Of a stretch of DNA of 64,000 bases, positions 37,843 through 47,001 are shown piece after piece. The position numbers were made by a program, and so were the translations under genes. Position 1 is the first letter of the stretch, and each line of letters begins with the position of its first letter. Location of the stretch: assembly GCF_008064665.1 (NCBI RefSeq), contig NZ_VRZA01000002.1:62001-126000 (forward strand), given 5' to 3'. Under the pieces are notes generated by a model that saw only the letters and a program-made list of their open reading frames with translations, had not been told where the DNA came from and did no database searches. Source of the stretch: Parahaliea maris (lineage in GTDB: Bacteria; Pseudomonadota; Gammaproteobacteria; Pseudomonadales; Halieaceae).

Positions 37843-37884
37843 GCCCCCGGAATAAGAACACCTTCAACAAACGCTCCCGGGGGC
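37843..37884 (+). promoter_or_regulatory. Long-range stem covering the sstT ribosome binding site
   Basis: GCCCCCGG (37843-37850) is a perfect complement of CCGGGGGC (37877-37884), and the second arm contains the G-rich Shine-Dalgarno sequence of sstT. TGC-TACAAT at 37833-37841 looks like an extended -10 whose transcripts would start at or within the left arm. Read-through RNA from iorB would form the full stem and hide the ribosome site, while promoter-borne RNA might not. This is inference. Confidence 0.45.
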
Positions 37885-37888
37885 ATCA

Positions 37889-39076
37889 ATGAATTTCCTG
37901 AAACTGGGCCTGGTGCCACAGATCCTTATCGGTGTGGTGGCGGGAGCCCTGTTGGGCGTCCTGGCCCCCGCCATTGCGGAACCACTGGGTCTGCTGGGAC
38001 AGCTCTTTGTCGGCATGCTCAAGGCAGTTGCACCACTGCTGGTGATGTTGCTGGTGATGTCCGCCATCGCCAATCGCCATGAAAGCGGGGCCGATGGTCG
38101 CAAGTCATTGCTGACCCTCGTGCTCTACCTCGTGGGAACGGTAAGCGCGGCCCTGGTAGCACTGTTGATGAGCCAGTGGTTCCCACAGCAGATTGCCCTG
38201 ACCGACGTCGCCGAGGGCAGCCCCCCGGTGGCCGTGTCGGCGGTGCTGGCCGACGTGTTGTTCAAGCTGATCGACAACCCGGTCAATGCGCTGCTTACCG
38301 GCAATTTCCTCGGCTGCCTGACCTGGGCCATCCTGCTCGGTATCAGCTTTCGTCGCGCCTCGGTCGCCTTCAAGGACAATCTGCAGACCCTCGCCGAAGG
38401 CGTCAGCGACATTGTGCGCTATGTGATCAGGCTGGCACCGCTGGGTATCTTCGGCCTGGTCTGCGTGACCGTGGCCACCACCGGTATCGAGGCGCTGGCA
38501 GGCTACGCCAGCCTGGCCCTGCTGCTGGTCAGCTGCATGCTGATCGTGGCGCTGCTGGTCAATCCGCTCATCGTGTTCCTGCTGATTCGCCGCAATCCGT
38601 ATCCGGTAGTGTTTCGCTGCCTCGAGGAGTCGGGCATTACTGCCTTCTTTACCCGCAGCTCTGCTGCCAACATTCCGGTGAATCTCAGCCTGGCGAAAAA
38701 GCTGGGTATCAGTGAAGAGCTGTACACGGTGACCATCCCGGTGGGGGCCACGGTCAACATGGCCGGTGCCGCGATCACCATTACCGTACTCACCCTGGCC
38801 GCGGCCAATACCCTCGGCATCGAGGTGTCCTTTACCACGGCACTGCTGTTGTGCGTGATCGCCGCACTGTCTGCCTGTGGTGCCAGTGGCGTCCCCTCCG
38901 GCAGCCTGTTGCTGGTGCCCCTGGCCTGTTCCCTGTTCGGGATTTCCGTCGACGTGGCGATGCAGGTAGTTGCCGTTGGCTTCATTATCAGCGTGATCCA
39001 GGACTCCGCGGAAACGGCGCTGAACTCCAGCACTGATGTTGTGTACACCTACGCGGTGGACCAACACGGGCGGTAG
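37889..39076 (+). CDS. sstT: Serine/threonine:Na+ symporter SstT
   Basis: SstT imports serine and threonine with Na+ across the inner membrane. The 395-residue protein follows the E. coli sequence closely in the conserved core: [34 protein letters not shown]-like block, [33 protein letters not shown]. Eight or so transmembrane segments and two re-entrant loops are expected. Its stop overlaps the GTG of the following PepSY gene by one base, so these may form one transcript, an unusual partnership. Confidence 0.92.
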   Translation: MNFLKLGLVPQILIGVVAGALLGVLAPAIAEPLGLLGQLFVGMLKAVAPLLVMLLVMSAIANRHESGADGRKSLLTLVLYLVGTVSAALVALLMSQWFPQQIALTDVAEGSPPVAVSAVLADVLFKLIDNPVNALLTGNFLGCLTWAILLGISFRRASVAFKDNLQTLAEGVSDIVRYVIRLAPLGIFGLVCVTVATTGIEALAGYASLALLLVSCMLIVALLVNPLIVFLLIRRNPYPVVFRCLEESGITAFFTRSSAANIPVNLSLAKKLGISEELYTVTIPVGATVNMAGAAITITVLTLAAANTLGIEVSFTTALLLCVIAALSACGASGVPSGSLLLVPLACSLFGISVDVAMQVVAVGFIISVIQDSAETALNSSTDVVYTYAVDQHGR

Positions 39077-39786
39077 TGGTGAACGGCGCCAGGCTGTCCC
39101 GCAAGGTTCACAAGTGGCTGTCGCTGGCGGTGGGCCTGCAGTTGCTGATCTGGGCCGCGAGTGGTTTTTACATGGTCGCGGTACGCATCGACATCATCCA
39201 CGGCGACATGCTGGTCAGCAATATGGCGACGCCTGTCGCTGTCGCGGATGCCGATGGTGCCACGGTGGCAGGCCTGTTACAGCGCTACCCTGACGCTACC
39301 GGCATCACCCTGGACAGCCTGGCGGGTGAAGCGGTTTACCGTCTGGATACACCGGCCGGCCAGCGCCTGGTGAACGCAGGCAACGGCGAATCGCTGCCGC
39401 CCCTCGATGAAGCTTCGGCGCTGAGTGTCGCCCGCTACCACTACGCCGACAGCGGTGAGGTCACTTCGGTGGAGTACATCAACAGGAACCCTCCGAGTGA
39501 GATTGGTGCGTTGCCGCTGCCGGTCTGGCGGGTGAACTTTGACGACCGTTGGGGAACCAGCTTTTACATCCTGCCCGACAGCGGTCGCTTTGCCACGCGC
39601 CGGCACACCCTGTGGCGTATTTTCGACTTCCTCTGGATGTTGCACATCATGGACTACGAGGAACGCGAGAACGTCAACAACCGGCTGCTACAGGGGGTGT
39701 CTGTCGCGGCCCTGATGTTTGCCGCCAGCGGCACCTGGCTGTTGTTGTACAGCTTTCGCCGGCCGCGCAGGGAACGCCCTGCATGA
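39076..39786 (+). CDS. PepSY-associated transmembrane protein
   Basis: The 236-residue protein has an N-terminal membrane segment (WLSLAVGLQLLIWAASGFYMV, about residues 13-34), a periplasmic PepSY-like domain containing WRVNFDD, and a second membrane segment at about 205-228 (VSVAALMFAASGTWLLLYSF). The layout matches PepSY_TM proteins, several of which support ferric or flavin reductases. Start is GTG at 39076 or 39079. It overlaps the next gene by four bases (ATGA), and that protein has the same N-terminal design, so these are probably duplicated partners. Confidence 0.82.
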   Translation: MVNGARLSRKVHKWLSLAVGLQLLIWAASGFYMVAVRIDIIHGDMLVSNMATPVAVADADGATVAGLLQRYPDATGITLDSLAGEAVYRLDTPAGQRLVNAGNGESLPPLDEASALSVARYHYADSGEVTSVEYINRNPPSEIGALPLPVWRVNFDDRWGTSFYILPDSGRFATRRHTLWRIFDFLWMLHIMDYEERENVNNRLLQGVSVAALMFAASGTWLLLYSFRRPRRERPA

Positions 39787-41624
39787 GTGTGTTGATGCGC
39801 AGGTTGCACCGTTGGCTTGGTCTGCTGTTGGCAATCCAGGTACTGGTCTGGATTGCCAGCGGCGCCCTGATCAGCCTGTTGGACAGCAAGATCGCCAGCG
39901 GCGCCGTATTCCGGGCCGGCAAAGCCGGGGCAGTGCCCCTGTCCTCATGGGGGCCGGTGGTGGAGCCGTCGCAACTGGACATACCGGTATCGCTGCTATT
40001 GAAACTGCGGCTGGATTCGCTGCAGGGCAGGCCGGTGTACCGGGTTACCACATCGGCGGGCACCCGGCTGTTCGACGCGCGTTCGGGCCGGGTGCTGGAG
40101 ATCGACCGGCCCCTGGCAGAACGCATCGCCAGGGCCAGCTATGCGGGTGCCGGGCCGCTGGCGGGGGTGAGCTATCTGGCGGAGGGCGAACCCGGAGTGG
40201 GCGGTGGCGCCGGGCCAGTGTGGCGTGTGGATTTTGCTGACCAACTGGAAACCCGGGTCTATCTGTCGGGCTCGGATGGCGAAGTCCTGGGTCATAAGAA
40301 CCGGCGCAGCCGCCTGGTGGACCTGTTACTCATGTTGCACTTCATGGACTATGGCCAGGCGGGCAATTTCAATAACCCGCAGATCATCGTCCTGGCCTTT
40401 GGTGCCCTGTGGCTTGCCCTCTCGGGAGTGGTGCTGGTGTTTACGTCGTTTTCCCGCGCCGATTTTGCCGCTTTACCGGGCGCCGGCAGGGGAGTACGCC
40501 CGGCCGCGGTGAGGGTGGGTTCACCCGCCCATCCGCCCGCGACCCTGCAACTCGACAATCGGCTCTCGCTGTACGCCAGCCTGGCACCGCAGGGCATCCG
40601 GCTGCCCTCCAATTGCGAGGGCTCGGGCAGTTGCGGGTTGTGCAGAATCCGCTACGAACAGGACCCGCCTGTACCCACTGGTGCGGACCGGGAGTGGATT
40701 GATCGGGTGGCCCTGGCAGTGGGCGAGCGCCTGGCCTGCCAGCACCGGCCGCGGCAGGGTGATCGCCTGGCGCTGCCCGATATTGCTTACCAGACCGATC
40801 TCCAGGGTGGGGTGGTGACTGCCAGCCGCTGGCTTACGCCGCTGCTCAAGGAGATCAGGATTCGCCCCGATGAGCCGGTGGCATTCCGCCCGGGTGACTA
40901 TTTCCAGTTCTGTATTCCTCCCTGCCAGATTCAGTCGTCCGACCTGGGGCTACCCGTGGAGTTCCAGGGTAGCTGGCACGAGATCGACCTGCCGGATCGG
41001 TGGGCATCCACCAGCACACGGTTTCGGGCCTACTCGGTGGCCACGGCACCCGGTCTGGAGCAGGACCTGGTCTTCACCGTGCGTTTCGCGCCACCACCCG
41101 ATGGTAGTCACGGTGTCCCTCCGGGAATCGGTTCCAGCTACCTGTGCAGTCTGGTAGCGGGGGAGCGTGTGGCGTATCGCGGCCCGTCGGGTGATTTTCA
41201 TCTCGCCGATAGCCCGCGCGAGAAAATCCTCATCGGTGGCGGTGCCGGAATGGCTCCCCTGAAAGCCATGACCCAGCACTTGCTGGAGACCCGGCAATGG
41301 CAGGGCAGGCTGCGTTTCTGGTATGGCGCCCGCAATCAGGACGAGATTCTGTATCGCGACACCTTTGAAGCGCTGGCCGCCCGGTTTGAGAATTTCGAAT
41401 GGGGTGTGGCGCTCTCGGATGCCGCAGACGATCAGCAGTGGCCGGGTGACAGGGGCTTCGTTCACCGGGTGGTGATGGAGCGTGTATTGCAGCAGCACCC
41501 GGCACTGGATAACTGTGAGTTCTATCTGTGTGGCCCGCCCCTGATGCTGGAGGCTACCCGCCACATGCTCGGGCACCTGGGCGTGGCGGAGACCGCAATC
41601 CGGTTCGATGACTTCGGCAGCTGA
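39783..41624 (+). CDS. PepSY-TM / 2Fe-2S ferredoxin / NqrF-like FAD-NADH reductase fusion
   Basis: This 613-residue protein joins three parts. Residues 1-235 are a PepSY-TM module like the preceding protein (membrane spans near 10-32 and 200-222; PVWRVDFAD). Residues 240-325 hold a plant-type [2Fe-2S] site, C278, C284, C287 and C319. Residues 340-613 follow NqrF of the Na+-NQR complex: FRAYSVATAPG for FAD, IGGGAGMAPLKAM and YGARNQDEI for NADH, CGPPLMLEA, and a final DDFGS. It should carry electrons from NADH to a membrane or periplasmic acceptor such as ferric iron, flavin or quinone. No other nqr genes are here. ATG 39783 overlaps the upstream stop. Confidence 0.83.
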   Translation: MSVLMRRLHRWLGLLLAIQVLVWIASGALISLLDSKIASGAVFRAGKAGAVPLSSWGPVVEPSQLDIPVSLLLKLRLDSLQGRPVYRVTTSAGTRLFDARSGRVLEIDRPLAERIARASYAGAGPLAGVSYLAEGEPGVGGGAGPVWRVDFADQLETRVYLSGSDGEVLGHKNRRSRLVDLLLMLHFMDYGQAGNFNNPQIIVLAFGALWLALSGVVLVFTSFSRADFAALPGAGRGVRPAAVRVGSPAHPPATLQLDNRLSLYASLAPQGIRLPSNCEGSGSCGLCRIRYEQDPPVPTGADREWIDRVALAVGERLACQHRPRQGDRLALPDIAYQTDLQGGVVTASRWLTPLLKEIRIRPDEPVAFRPGDYFQFCIPPCQIQSSDLGLPVEFQGSWHEIDLPDRWASTSTRFRAYSVATAPGLEQDLVFTVRFAPPPDGSHGVPPGIGSSYLCSLVAGERVAYRGPSGDFHLADSPREKILIGGGAGMAPLKAMTQHLLETRQWQGRLRFWYGARNQDEILYRDTFEALAARFENFEWGVALSDAADDQQWPGDRGFVHRVVMERVLQQHPALDNCEFYLCGPPLMLEATRHMLGHLGVAETAIRFDDFGS

Positions 41625-41649
41625 TCACCCGGTTGTTTGCAGGACCCGG

Positions 41650-42879
41650 TTATTCCCCGGCGAGCTGCCGCTTGATGGGGTCGAGAGACTGGAGGGAGCC
41701 CCCGGCGACCCGCTCGGCGATGGCGATAAAATTCGCCACTGTCACCTTGCCCCCCTCGTTGGCCAGCGCCGTGGCTACCTGGTCCAGGTTGGCTTTACCA
41801 CCCGTCGAACGGCTGATTTCCCGATCCACCGCGCGCATCACCCCGACTGCTCTCGCCGTGGTCGGCCCGGAGGAATCGCCGGTAAACAGCCCGGGTGATT
41901 CTTCGCCCCATTCCGCCAGCTCATCCAGTGTTTCCTCAAACCGCCGTTCACTGATGCCCCCTGAGCGGCGCAGAATTTCCACCGCGTAGTACTCGGCGAT
42001 ACCCTCGACAATCCAGTCGCTGCGTTCGGTGCCGTGAATGGAGGTCCCGATGTGGACCATTTCGTGGATCAGGCTACTGGTGCGGTTGCCACTGACCAGG
42101 GGGCGGTCGGCGTGCATGAACTGCGAGTTGGGTGCCGACAGCCCCCCGCGCCACATCGGGTCTCCGGCGCTCACCACCAGCATGCGTGGAGGGAAGCCCG
42201 GGAAGATCTCTTTCAGGTAGGGCAGGGTCCAGTTGATGAAAGCCAGTGCATCCTGAAGGCGCACATCCTGGTCCCGGGGCGCCGCCACCCGTACCTCGAC
42301 GTCGGCAATCTCATCCTGGCGGCTGGCGATGGCGCCCAGGATCAGCCAGCCCTTGGGGCGTATGAAACGGCGCCCGGGGTCACTCAGGCGGTAGCGATTG
42401 GCGGCGGGGTCGAGGCTCTCGTAGGGCATCGCCGAGGACCAGCCATCCGGCAGGTCGAAGTCCAGCGTTGCCCTGGATCGCAGCCCTTTCCCGGCTTTTA
42501 CTGCGATCGGGGGAATCAGGTGATCACTGCGCAGTACCGCCCAGTCCCCGGTCATCAGGGCGTCGTAGCTGTCGGTGTCCTTCAGGTGACTCACGGTGAA
42601 TCGATAGTGCAGCGTGTCTTTTGCGCCCTGGGGATGCCAGGTCGCTGTATCTCCTTCCACTGACAGTCCCTCGCTGCCGCTGAAATCGCTGTGCCGCTCG
42701 GGGTCGAAATGAATGGACAGGCGGCTGGGAAGCTCTTCACCGGCGAGGGTGATACTCACGTCAGCTTTACCCTGCTGGGGGTCAATGCTGACCTGGTAGC
42801 TCAGCTCGTAGGTCTTCGCACCGGCACCGCAGGCGGTGAGTAACAGGCTGAACAGTATCCAACGGCAGGCTCGAGGCAC
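41650..42879 (-). CDS. Lipoprotein zinc metallopeptidase, M1/M61-like
   Basis: The 409-residue protein starts with a signal peptide and lipobox LLTAC (C17). A zinc site is clear: HEMVH at 271-275 with the third ligand E291 in EGIAEYY. The N-terminal half looks like a beta-rich domain, as in M1/M61 aminopeptidases, but there is no PDZ domain and the C-terminal helical domain is short. It is probably an envelope-anchored aminopeptidase-like enzyme; its substrates are unknown. It is convergent with the reductase gene. Confidence 0.8.
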   Translation of the reverse strand: MPRACRWILFSLLLTACGAGAKTYELSYQVSIDPQQGKADVSITLAGEELPSRLSIHFDPERHSDFSGSEGLSVEGDTATWHPQGAKDTLHYRFTVSHLKDTDSYDALMTGDWAVLRSDHLIPPIAVKAGKGLRSRATLDFDLPDGWSSAMPYESLDPAANRYRLSDPGRRFIRPKGWLILGAIASRQDEIADVEVRVAAPRDQDVRLQDALAFINWTLPYLKEIFPGFPPRMLVVSAGDPMWRGGLSAPNSQFMHADRPLVSGNRTSSLIHEMVHIGTSIHGTERSDWIVEGIAEYYAVEILRRSGGISERRFEETLDELAEWGEESPGLFTGDSSGPTTARAVGVMRAVDREISRSTGGKANLDQVATALANEGGKVTVANFIAIAERVAGGSLQSLDPIKRQLAGE

Positions 42880-43037
42880 GGCGGGCTCCTTCTGCAGGCG
42901 ATTGTCGGTACCGGTGTCGACCGGGGCACCAAGGGTAACAGGGTGACCCTTGTCACGCCTACCGTGCGTCGCGCTTGAACGGTGGCCCCACAGTGCTACT
43001 TTTAGAAGTCCAGAGGGATGGTTTCAGGGGAACCGGC

Positions 43038-43784
43038 ATGAGTGAGCGAGAGCAAGAACAAGAGCAAGAGCAGCCCCCGGTAGCACCGGGGTCAACAACC
43101 ACCTTTGATATCCACCAGGTGATCGAGCAGGCCAAACAGGTGCTCACCAACCCGGCAGGGTTCTATCAGGGGATGGCCCGCAGCGGGGGGTTCCTGGAAC
43201 CCGTCATCTTTGCGGCGGTGATGGCCGCCGCCGCAGGGGTGATCGCCGCGATCCTGTCATTGTTTGCCTCCAATGTCGGCATGCTCGCGGCGGGTTTCGC
43301 CGGCATCGTGATCTACCCCATTTTTACGGTCATCGGCGGGTTTATCGGTTCCGCCATCCTGTTTGTCATCTGGAAACTGATGGGCTCCGAGCAGGATTAT
43401 GAAGCCGCATTTCGCTGCTGGTCCGCGGCGACCTCGCTGTACCCGGTGGCTGCCCTGCTGGCGATACTTCCCTACCTGGGCATCATCGTGACCGTGGCCT
43501 GGGGCACCTACCTGATGATCGAGGCCAGCGTGGCCGTCCACAGTCGGGAACGGCGCAGTGCGATGATCGTATTCGGCGTGCTGGGCGGATTAATGCTGAT
43601 TTCCAATGTCAGCAGCGAATACGCTGCCCGGCAGATGCAGGATCGGATGGAGAATTTCAGCCGGCAGTTCGAGAACGGGGATATTACCCCTGAGGAAGCC
43701 GGCCGCAAGATGGGCGAGTTCCTGAAGGGGCTGGAGGATGGCGCCGGCCGGAATGCCGACACCAGTTCAGATACCAGCGAATAA
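43038..43784 (+). CDS. Yip1-domain integral membrane protein
   Basis: The 248-residue protein has a charged N-terminus with an EQEQEQEQ run encoded by a CAAGAG microsatellite (about 43047-43072), then four or five transmembrane segments between residues 50 and 185, including FIGSAILFVIWKLMG and FRCWSAATSLYP, which are typical of bacterial Yip1/YIF1-type proteins. The C-terminal 60 residues are soluble and helical. The ATG at 43038 has AGGGG upstream; an earlier in-frame ATG at 42975 adds no similarity. Function unknown. Confidence 0.8.
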   Translation: MSEREQEQEQEQPPVAPGSTTTFDIHQVIEQAKQVLTNPAGFYQGMARSGGFLEPVIFAAVMAAAAGVIAAILSLFASNVGMLAAGFAGIVIYPIFTVIGGFIGSAILFVIWKLMGSEQDYEAAFRCWSAATSLYPVAALLAILPYLGIIVTVAWGTYLMIEASVAVHSRERRSAMIVFGVLGGLMLISNVSSEYAARQMQDRMENFSRQFENGDITPEEAGRKMGEFLKGLEDGAGRNADTSSDTSE

Positions 43785-44150
43785 TCAGTTCCTGCCCAGG
43801 GCGCAGTCACCATCGGCCAGCTGGCGCAGCTGGTCCAGGCTGCCGGCCTCCAGTAACTGGCGGAATTGCTGGTGCCCCGCCTGGTATTCGCCATCGGGCT
43901 CGGTCGCCGGGGGGATGCCCTCGCGGTTGATGGTGTTCCAGGCGAGCCACAGTTGGGTGCGCGACAGTTTTTCCACCGGCAGGCTACCCAGGCCCGCCAC
44001 CACAAAGCCCTTGCAGTAGCTGTATCGGGCTTCGCTCTTTTCCGCCCAGGGCCAGTCGAAAGCCTGGGCAGGCAGGGCCGTTCCCAGGGTGATGGCGGCT
44101 GCCGCGGCAAGGTGGGTGAACTGCCTGTACTGAAAGAACTTGGTTACCAT
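43785..44150 (-). CDS. Small secreted hypothetical protein
   Basis: The 121-residue protein has a clear signal peptide (LAAAAAITLGTALPAQAF), giving a mature domain of about 90 residues with two cysteines (YSYCKGF and DGDCALG) that could form a disulfide in the periplasm. I do not recognise the family. ATG 44150 has AGGAGA seven bases upstream. It ends exactly at the base following the stop codon of the convergent Yip1 gene. Confidence 0.7.
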   Translation of the reverse strand: MVTKFFQYRQFTHLAAAAAITLGTALPAQAFDWPWAEKSEARYSYCKGFVVAGLGSLPVEKLSRTQLWLAWNTINREGIPPATEPDGEYQAGHQQFRQLLEAGSLDQLRQLADGDCALGRN

Positions 44151-44252
44151 GGTCTGTCTCCTGGAGTCGTTTACCTAAGCTAGCGGGAAGTGCTGCATTT
44201 GCCAAGACTTGCGCTGGCCTCACGACGGAATTGTGGTGAGTTGAGTTACTGA

Positions 44253-45191
44253 TCATTGTGCCTGCGGTGGCGTGGAGCGGTGCGCGTCAAGCTTGCGGCA
44301 CAATTGCTCGGCACCTTGTAACAGGCGCATGGTGGGCCGCTGGAGCAGGTCGGGGTCGATAAAAACCATTGCCCCGGCGCGGACCGCACGCAGGTTGGGA
44401 TACGCCAGCCACTCATCCAGCCATTCCGGTCGTGCAGCTGCCATACCACTGGCAACGATCACGTCGGGGTCCTGTGCCAGAACCGACTCCACACTGATCC
44501 GGGGAGCGATGTGGGGTGAGTCCGCGAACAGGTTGCGACCTCCACAGAGGTCAATCACGTCGCTCACAAAGTGCTCTCCGTTGAGGGTTTGCAGGGGTTG
44601 GTTCCAGACCTCGTAGAACACGCCGAGGCGCTTGCGGCCGCCGTACTGGCGGCGCAACGCTGCAAGCTTCTCCTCGAATGCCTGCGCCTGGGCCTCGGCG
44701 ACCTTTGAGGTGCCCGCCATGATCCCGATTGCACGCAGGGTGGTGGGAATATCCTCCAGCCGCCGGGGCTCGCTGATGTAAACCGGAATGCCCAGTTTTT
44801 CCAGCGCGGGGAGACCGTCGAGGCTGTTGCCGGTTCCCCACATGATCACCAGGTCCGGCCGCTGGGCGACGATACTTTCCAGGCTCCAGGCGTGGTGGCT
44901 GCCCACCCGGGGAATGTCCCGGGCGGCTTCCGGGTAATCGCTGTAGCTTACGGCCCCCACAAGGCGGTCACCGGCGCCAGCGCTAAAGGCGTTTTCTACT
45001 GTGTGAGGCGCCAGGGCGATGATGCGTTCGGCCTCTCCGGGCAGGGTCACGGTGCGCCCGGCGGAGTCCACCACCTGCAGGGCTTGCAGTGGCAGGCTGC
45101 ACAGGGCCAGCAGGAGTAGCGCGAGCCGCAAGTAGTTTACGGCGTGCTGACGCCTTCCTGTACGCGCAGCGCCTGGTGCCGAGTGCTTCAC
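44253..45191 (-). CDS. btuF: Cobalamin-binding periplasmic protein BtuF
   Basis: BtuF-type proteins bind vitamin B12 or cobinamide in the periplasm and deliver it to BtuCD. The 312-residue protein has a signal segment near residues 20-38 (RLALLLLALCSLPLQAL) and a class III binding-protein fold with PGEAERIIALAPHTVE and GAVSYSDYPEAA. The riboswitch-led operon supports B12 rather than siderophore. Start is GTG at 45191, sharing GTGA with the btuD stop. It is the last gene of the operon. Confidence 0.88.
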   Translation of the reverse strand: MKHSAPGAARTGRRQHAVNYLRLALLLLALCSLPLQALQVVDSAGRTVTLPGEAERIIALAPHTVENAFSAGAGDRLVGAVSYSDYPEAARDIPRVGSHHAWSLESIVAQRPDLVIMWGTGNSLDGLPALEKLGIPVYISEPRRLEDIPTTLRAIGIMAGTSKVAEAQAQAFEEKLAALRRQYGGRKRLGVFYEVWNQPLQTLNGEHFVSDVIDLCGGRNLFADSPHIAPRISVESVLAQDPDVIVASGMAAARPEWLDEWLAYPNLRAVRAGAMVFIDPDLLQRPTMRLLQGAEQLCRKLDAHRSTPPQAQ

Positions 45192-45970
45192 GACGGCAGT
45201 ACCAGAGGCGTTCCATTCTGCGGATGGCTGGTTATCTCCACCTGCACCCGGAAAATATCGTGGAACATGGTCTTGGTCAGTACCTCCGCCGGTGTGCCGA
45301 GGCGTGCCTGCCGCCCCTCGTCGAGTACCAGCAACCGGGATGCGCGATTGGCAGCAAGATTGAAATCGTGTAGTACCATCACCACCGCACAGCCGCCCCT
45401 CGCGAGGCGGTCGACGGAATCCATGATCAGTCGCTGGTGCTCCAGGTCCAGGCCGCCGGTAGGCTCATCCAGCAACAGCAGACGCACCTCGCTGTCAGCG
45501 GCGCGCCACAGCTGGGCCAGTACCCGGGCGAGCTGCACGCGCTGGCGCTCACCCCCGGACAGCCGCGTGTAAAGGCGCTGTCGCAGGCGTGCAGTATCGG
45601 TCGCTGCCATGACGTCCTCGAGAATCTGCCGGTCCTCACTGGCACCGCTGGCGTGGGGAGTGCGGCCCAGCTGGATAACCTCTTCCACGCTGAAGGGGAA
45701 ACTCAGGGGCGACTGCTGCGGCAGCAGGGCCAGGGCCCGGGCCCGCTGCAGGCGCGGCCACTGTGACAGGCTGCGCCCCCCCAGGGCGATAGTGCCCTGG
45801 GAGAGGTCGATGCCGCCGGCGAGGGTGTGCAGCAGGGTCGACTTGCCGGCGCCGTTGGGGCCGAGTATGGCGAGTGTGTCTCCGGCGTGCAGGGAAAAAT
45901 GGATGTCCGCCAGCAGGGGCGTTCCCCAGGGCGCGGCGCCGGCGTGCGCTACCGTCAGAAGCTCCATCAC
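45188..45970 (-). CDS. btuD: Vitamin B12 ABC transporter ATP-binding protein BtuD
   Basis: The ATPase (260 residues) of the FecCD/BtuCD importer has Walker A GPNGAGKST, signature LSGGERQRV, Walker B LLLLDEPTGGLD and the switch histidine in VLHDFN. It starts with GTG at 45970, overlapping the btuC stop as GTGA, or ATG at 45967. Both junctions of this gene are four-base overlaps, which indicates tight translational coupling in the importer. Confidence 0.92.
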   Translation of the reverse strand: MMELLTVAHAGAAPWGTPLLADIHFSLHAGDTLAILGPNGAGKSTLLHTLAGGIDLSQGTIALGGRSLSQWPRLQRARALALLPQQSPLSFPFSVEEVIQLGRTPHASGASEDRQILEDVMAATDTARLRQRLYTRLSGGERQRVQLARVLAQLWRAADSEVRLLLLDEPTGGLDLEHQRLIMDSVDRLARGGCAVVMVLHDFNLAANRASRLLVLDEGRQARLGTPAEVLTKTMFHDIFRVQVEITSHPQNGTPLVLPS

Positions 45971-47001
45971 TGCATTCCGTAGTGCGAGCGCTGTCGCAGG
46001 AGCGAAATGAAGAACGGCACACCGACGATGGCGGTCACAATGCCCACCGGCAGTTCGGTGGGAGCCATGACCACCCGGGCGAGGTTGTCGGCTACCACCA
46101 GCAGTGCAGCACCGGCCAGGGCGGAGGCGGGAAGCAGGCCGCGGTGATCGGGCCCGACCAGCATGCGCATGATGTGGGGTACCACCAGGCCGACAAAAGC
46201 GATGGTGCCGGCGAGGGCCACGCAGGCGCCGACACCGATGGCGACAATCACGATGAGGGTGCGCTTGGTGAACTCGACATCGATTCCCAGGTAGCGGGCC
46301 TCGGACTCACCGAGCAACAGAGCATTCAGGCGCCTGGCGAAGACCGGCAGGGCGCCGAGCACCAGTAGGCAGATTGCCGTGGCAAAGAGAAGCCGCTGGC
46401 TGTTGGCGCCGTCGAGGCCGCCCATACGCCACAGGCTGATGCGGCGCAGGGATTCGCTGTCGGCATGGAATTCCAGCAGGTTGCCCAGGGCGCCGGCCAG
46501 GGCAGTGATGGCAATGCCCGCCAGCAGCATGGTGGCCACCGAGGTGCCCGCTTCCGAGGCCGCCAGGCGGTAGACCAACAGCACCGCCAGCAAGCCGCCG
46601 ACGAAGGCACCGAGGGAAACCGCGGTGACCGCGGTGATGCCCTGGAGGCTTGCTCCCACCAGTACGATGACCACACTGGCGCCCAGGGAGGCACCGGCGG
46701 TGACGCCAATCAGGGACGGGTCGGCGAGCGGATTGCGGAACAGGCCCTGCATGGCAGCGCCGGAGGTCGCCAGAATGGCCCCCACCAGGGCCGCCAGCAG
46801 CACCCGGGGCAGGCGAATTTGCCCGACGATCACACCGGCCTGGCTGTACTCACCGCGCCACCACTGTGCCAGTCCGCCCAGGGCTTCACCGGTGGACAGG
46901 GTCACCGCGCCGCTGGCCAGGGCGATGACCATGCACAGCGGCAACAATACGGCCAGGCCGAGCAGTACCGCGCGCGTGCCGGCCGGGGTATGAGTGCTCA
47001 C
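45967..47001 (-). CDS. btuC: Vitamin B12 ABC transporter permease BtuC
   Basis: The FecCD-family permease should have ten membrane helices; hydrophobic blocks run through the whole protein, and [10 protein letters not shown]-like [13 protein letters not shown] and the [20 protein letters not shown] region are typical. I choose the GTG at 47001 because it shares GTGA with the cobQ stop, as at the other junctions; GTG codons at 47013 and 47010 would add a few residues (up to 348). It pairs with BtuD to import cobalamin. Confidence 0.9.
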   Translation of the reverse strand: MSTHTPAGTRAVLLGLAVLLPLCMVIALASGAVTLSTGEALGGLAQWWRGEYSQAGVIVGQIRLPRVLLAALVGAILATSGAAMQGLFRNPLADPSLIGVTAGASLGASVVIVLVGASLQGITAVTAVSLGAFVGGLLAVLLVYRLAASEAGTSVATMLLAGIAITALAGALGNLLEFHADSESLRRISLWRMGGLDGANSQRLLFATAICLLVLGALPVFARRLNALLLGESEARYLGIDVEFTKRTLIVIVAIGVGACVALAGTIAFVGLVVPHIMRMLVGPDHRGLLPASALAGAALLVVADNLARVVMAPTELPVGIVTAIVGVPFFISLLRQRSHYGMQ

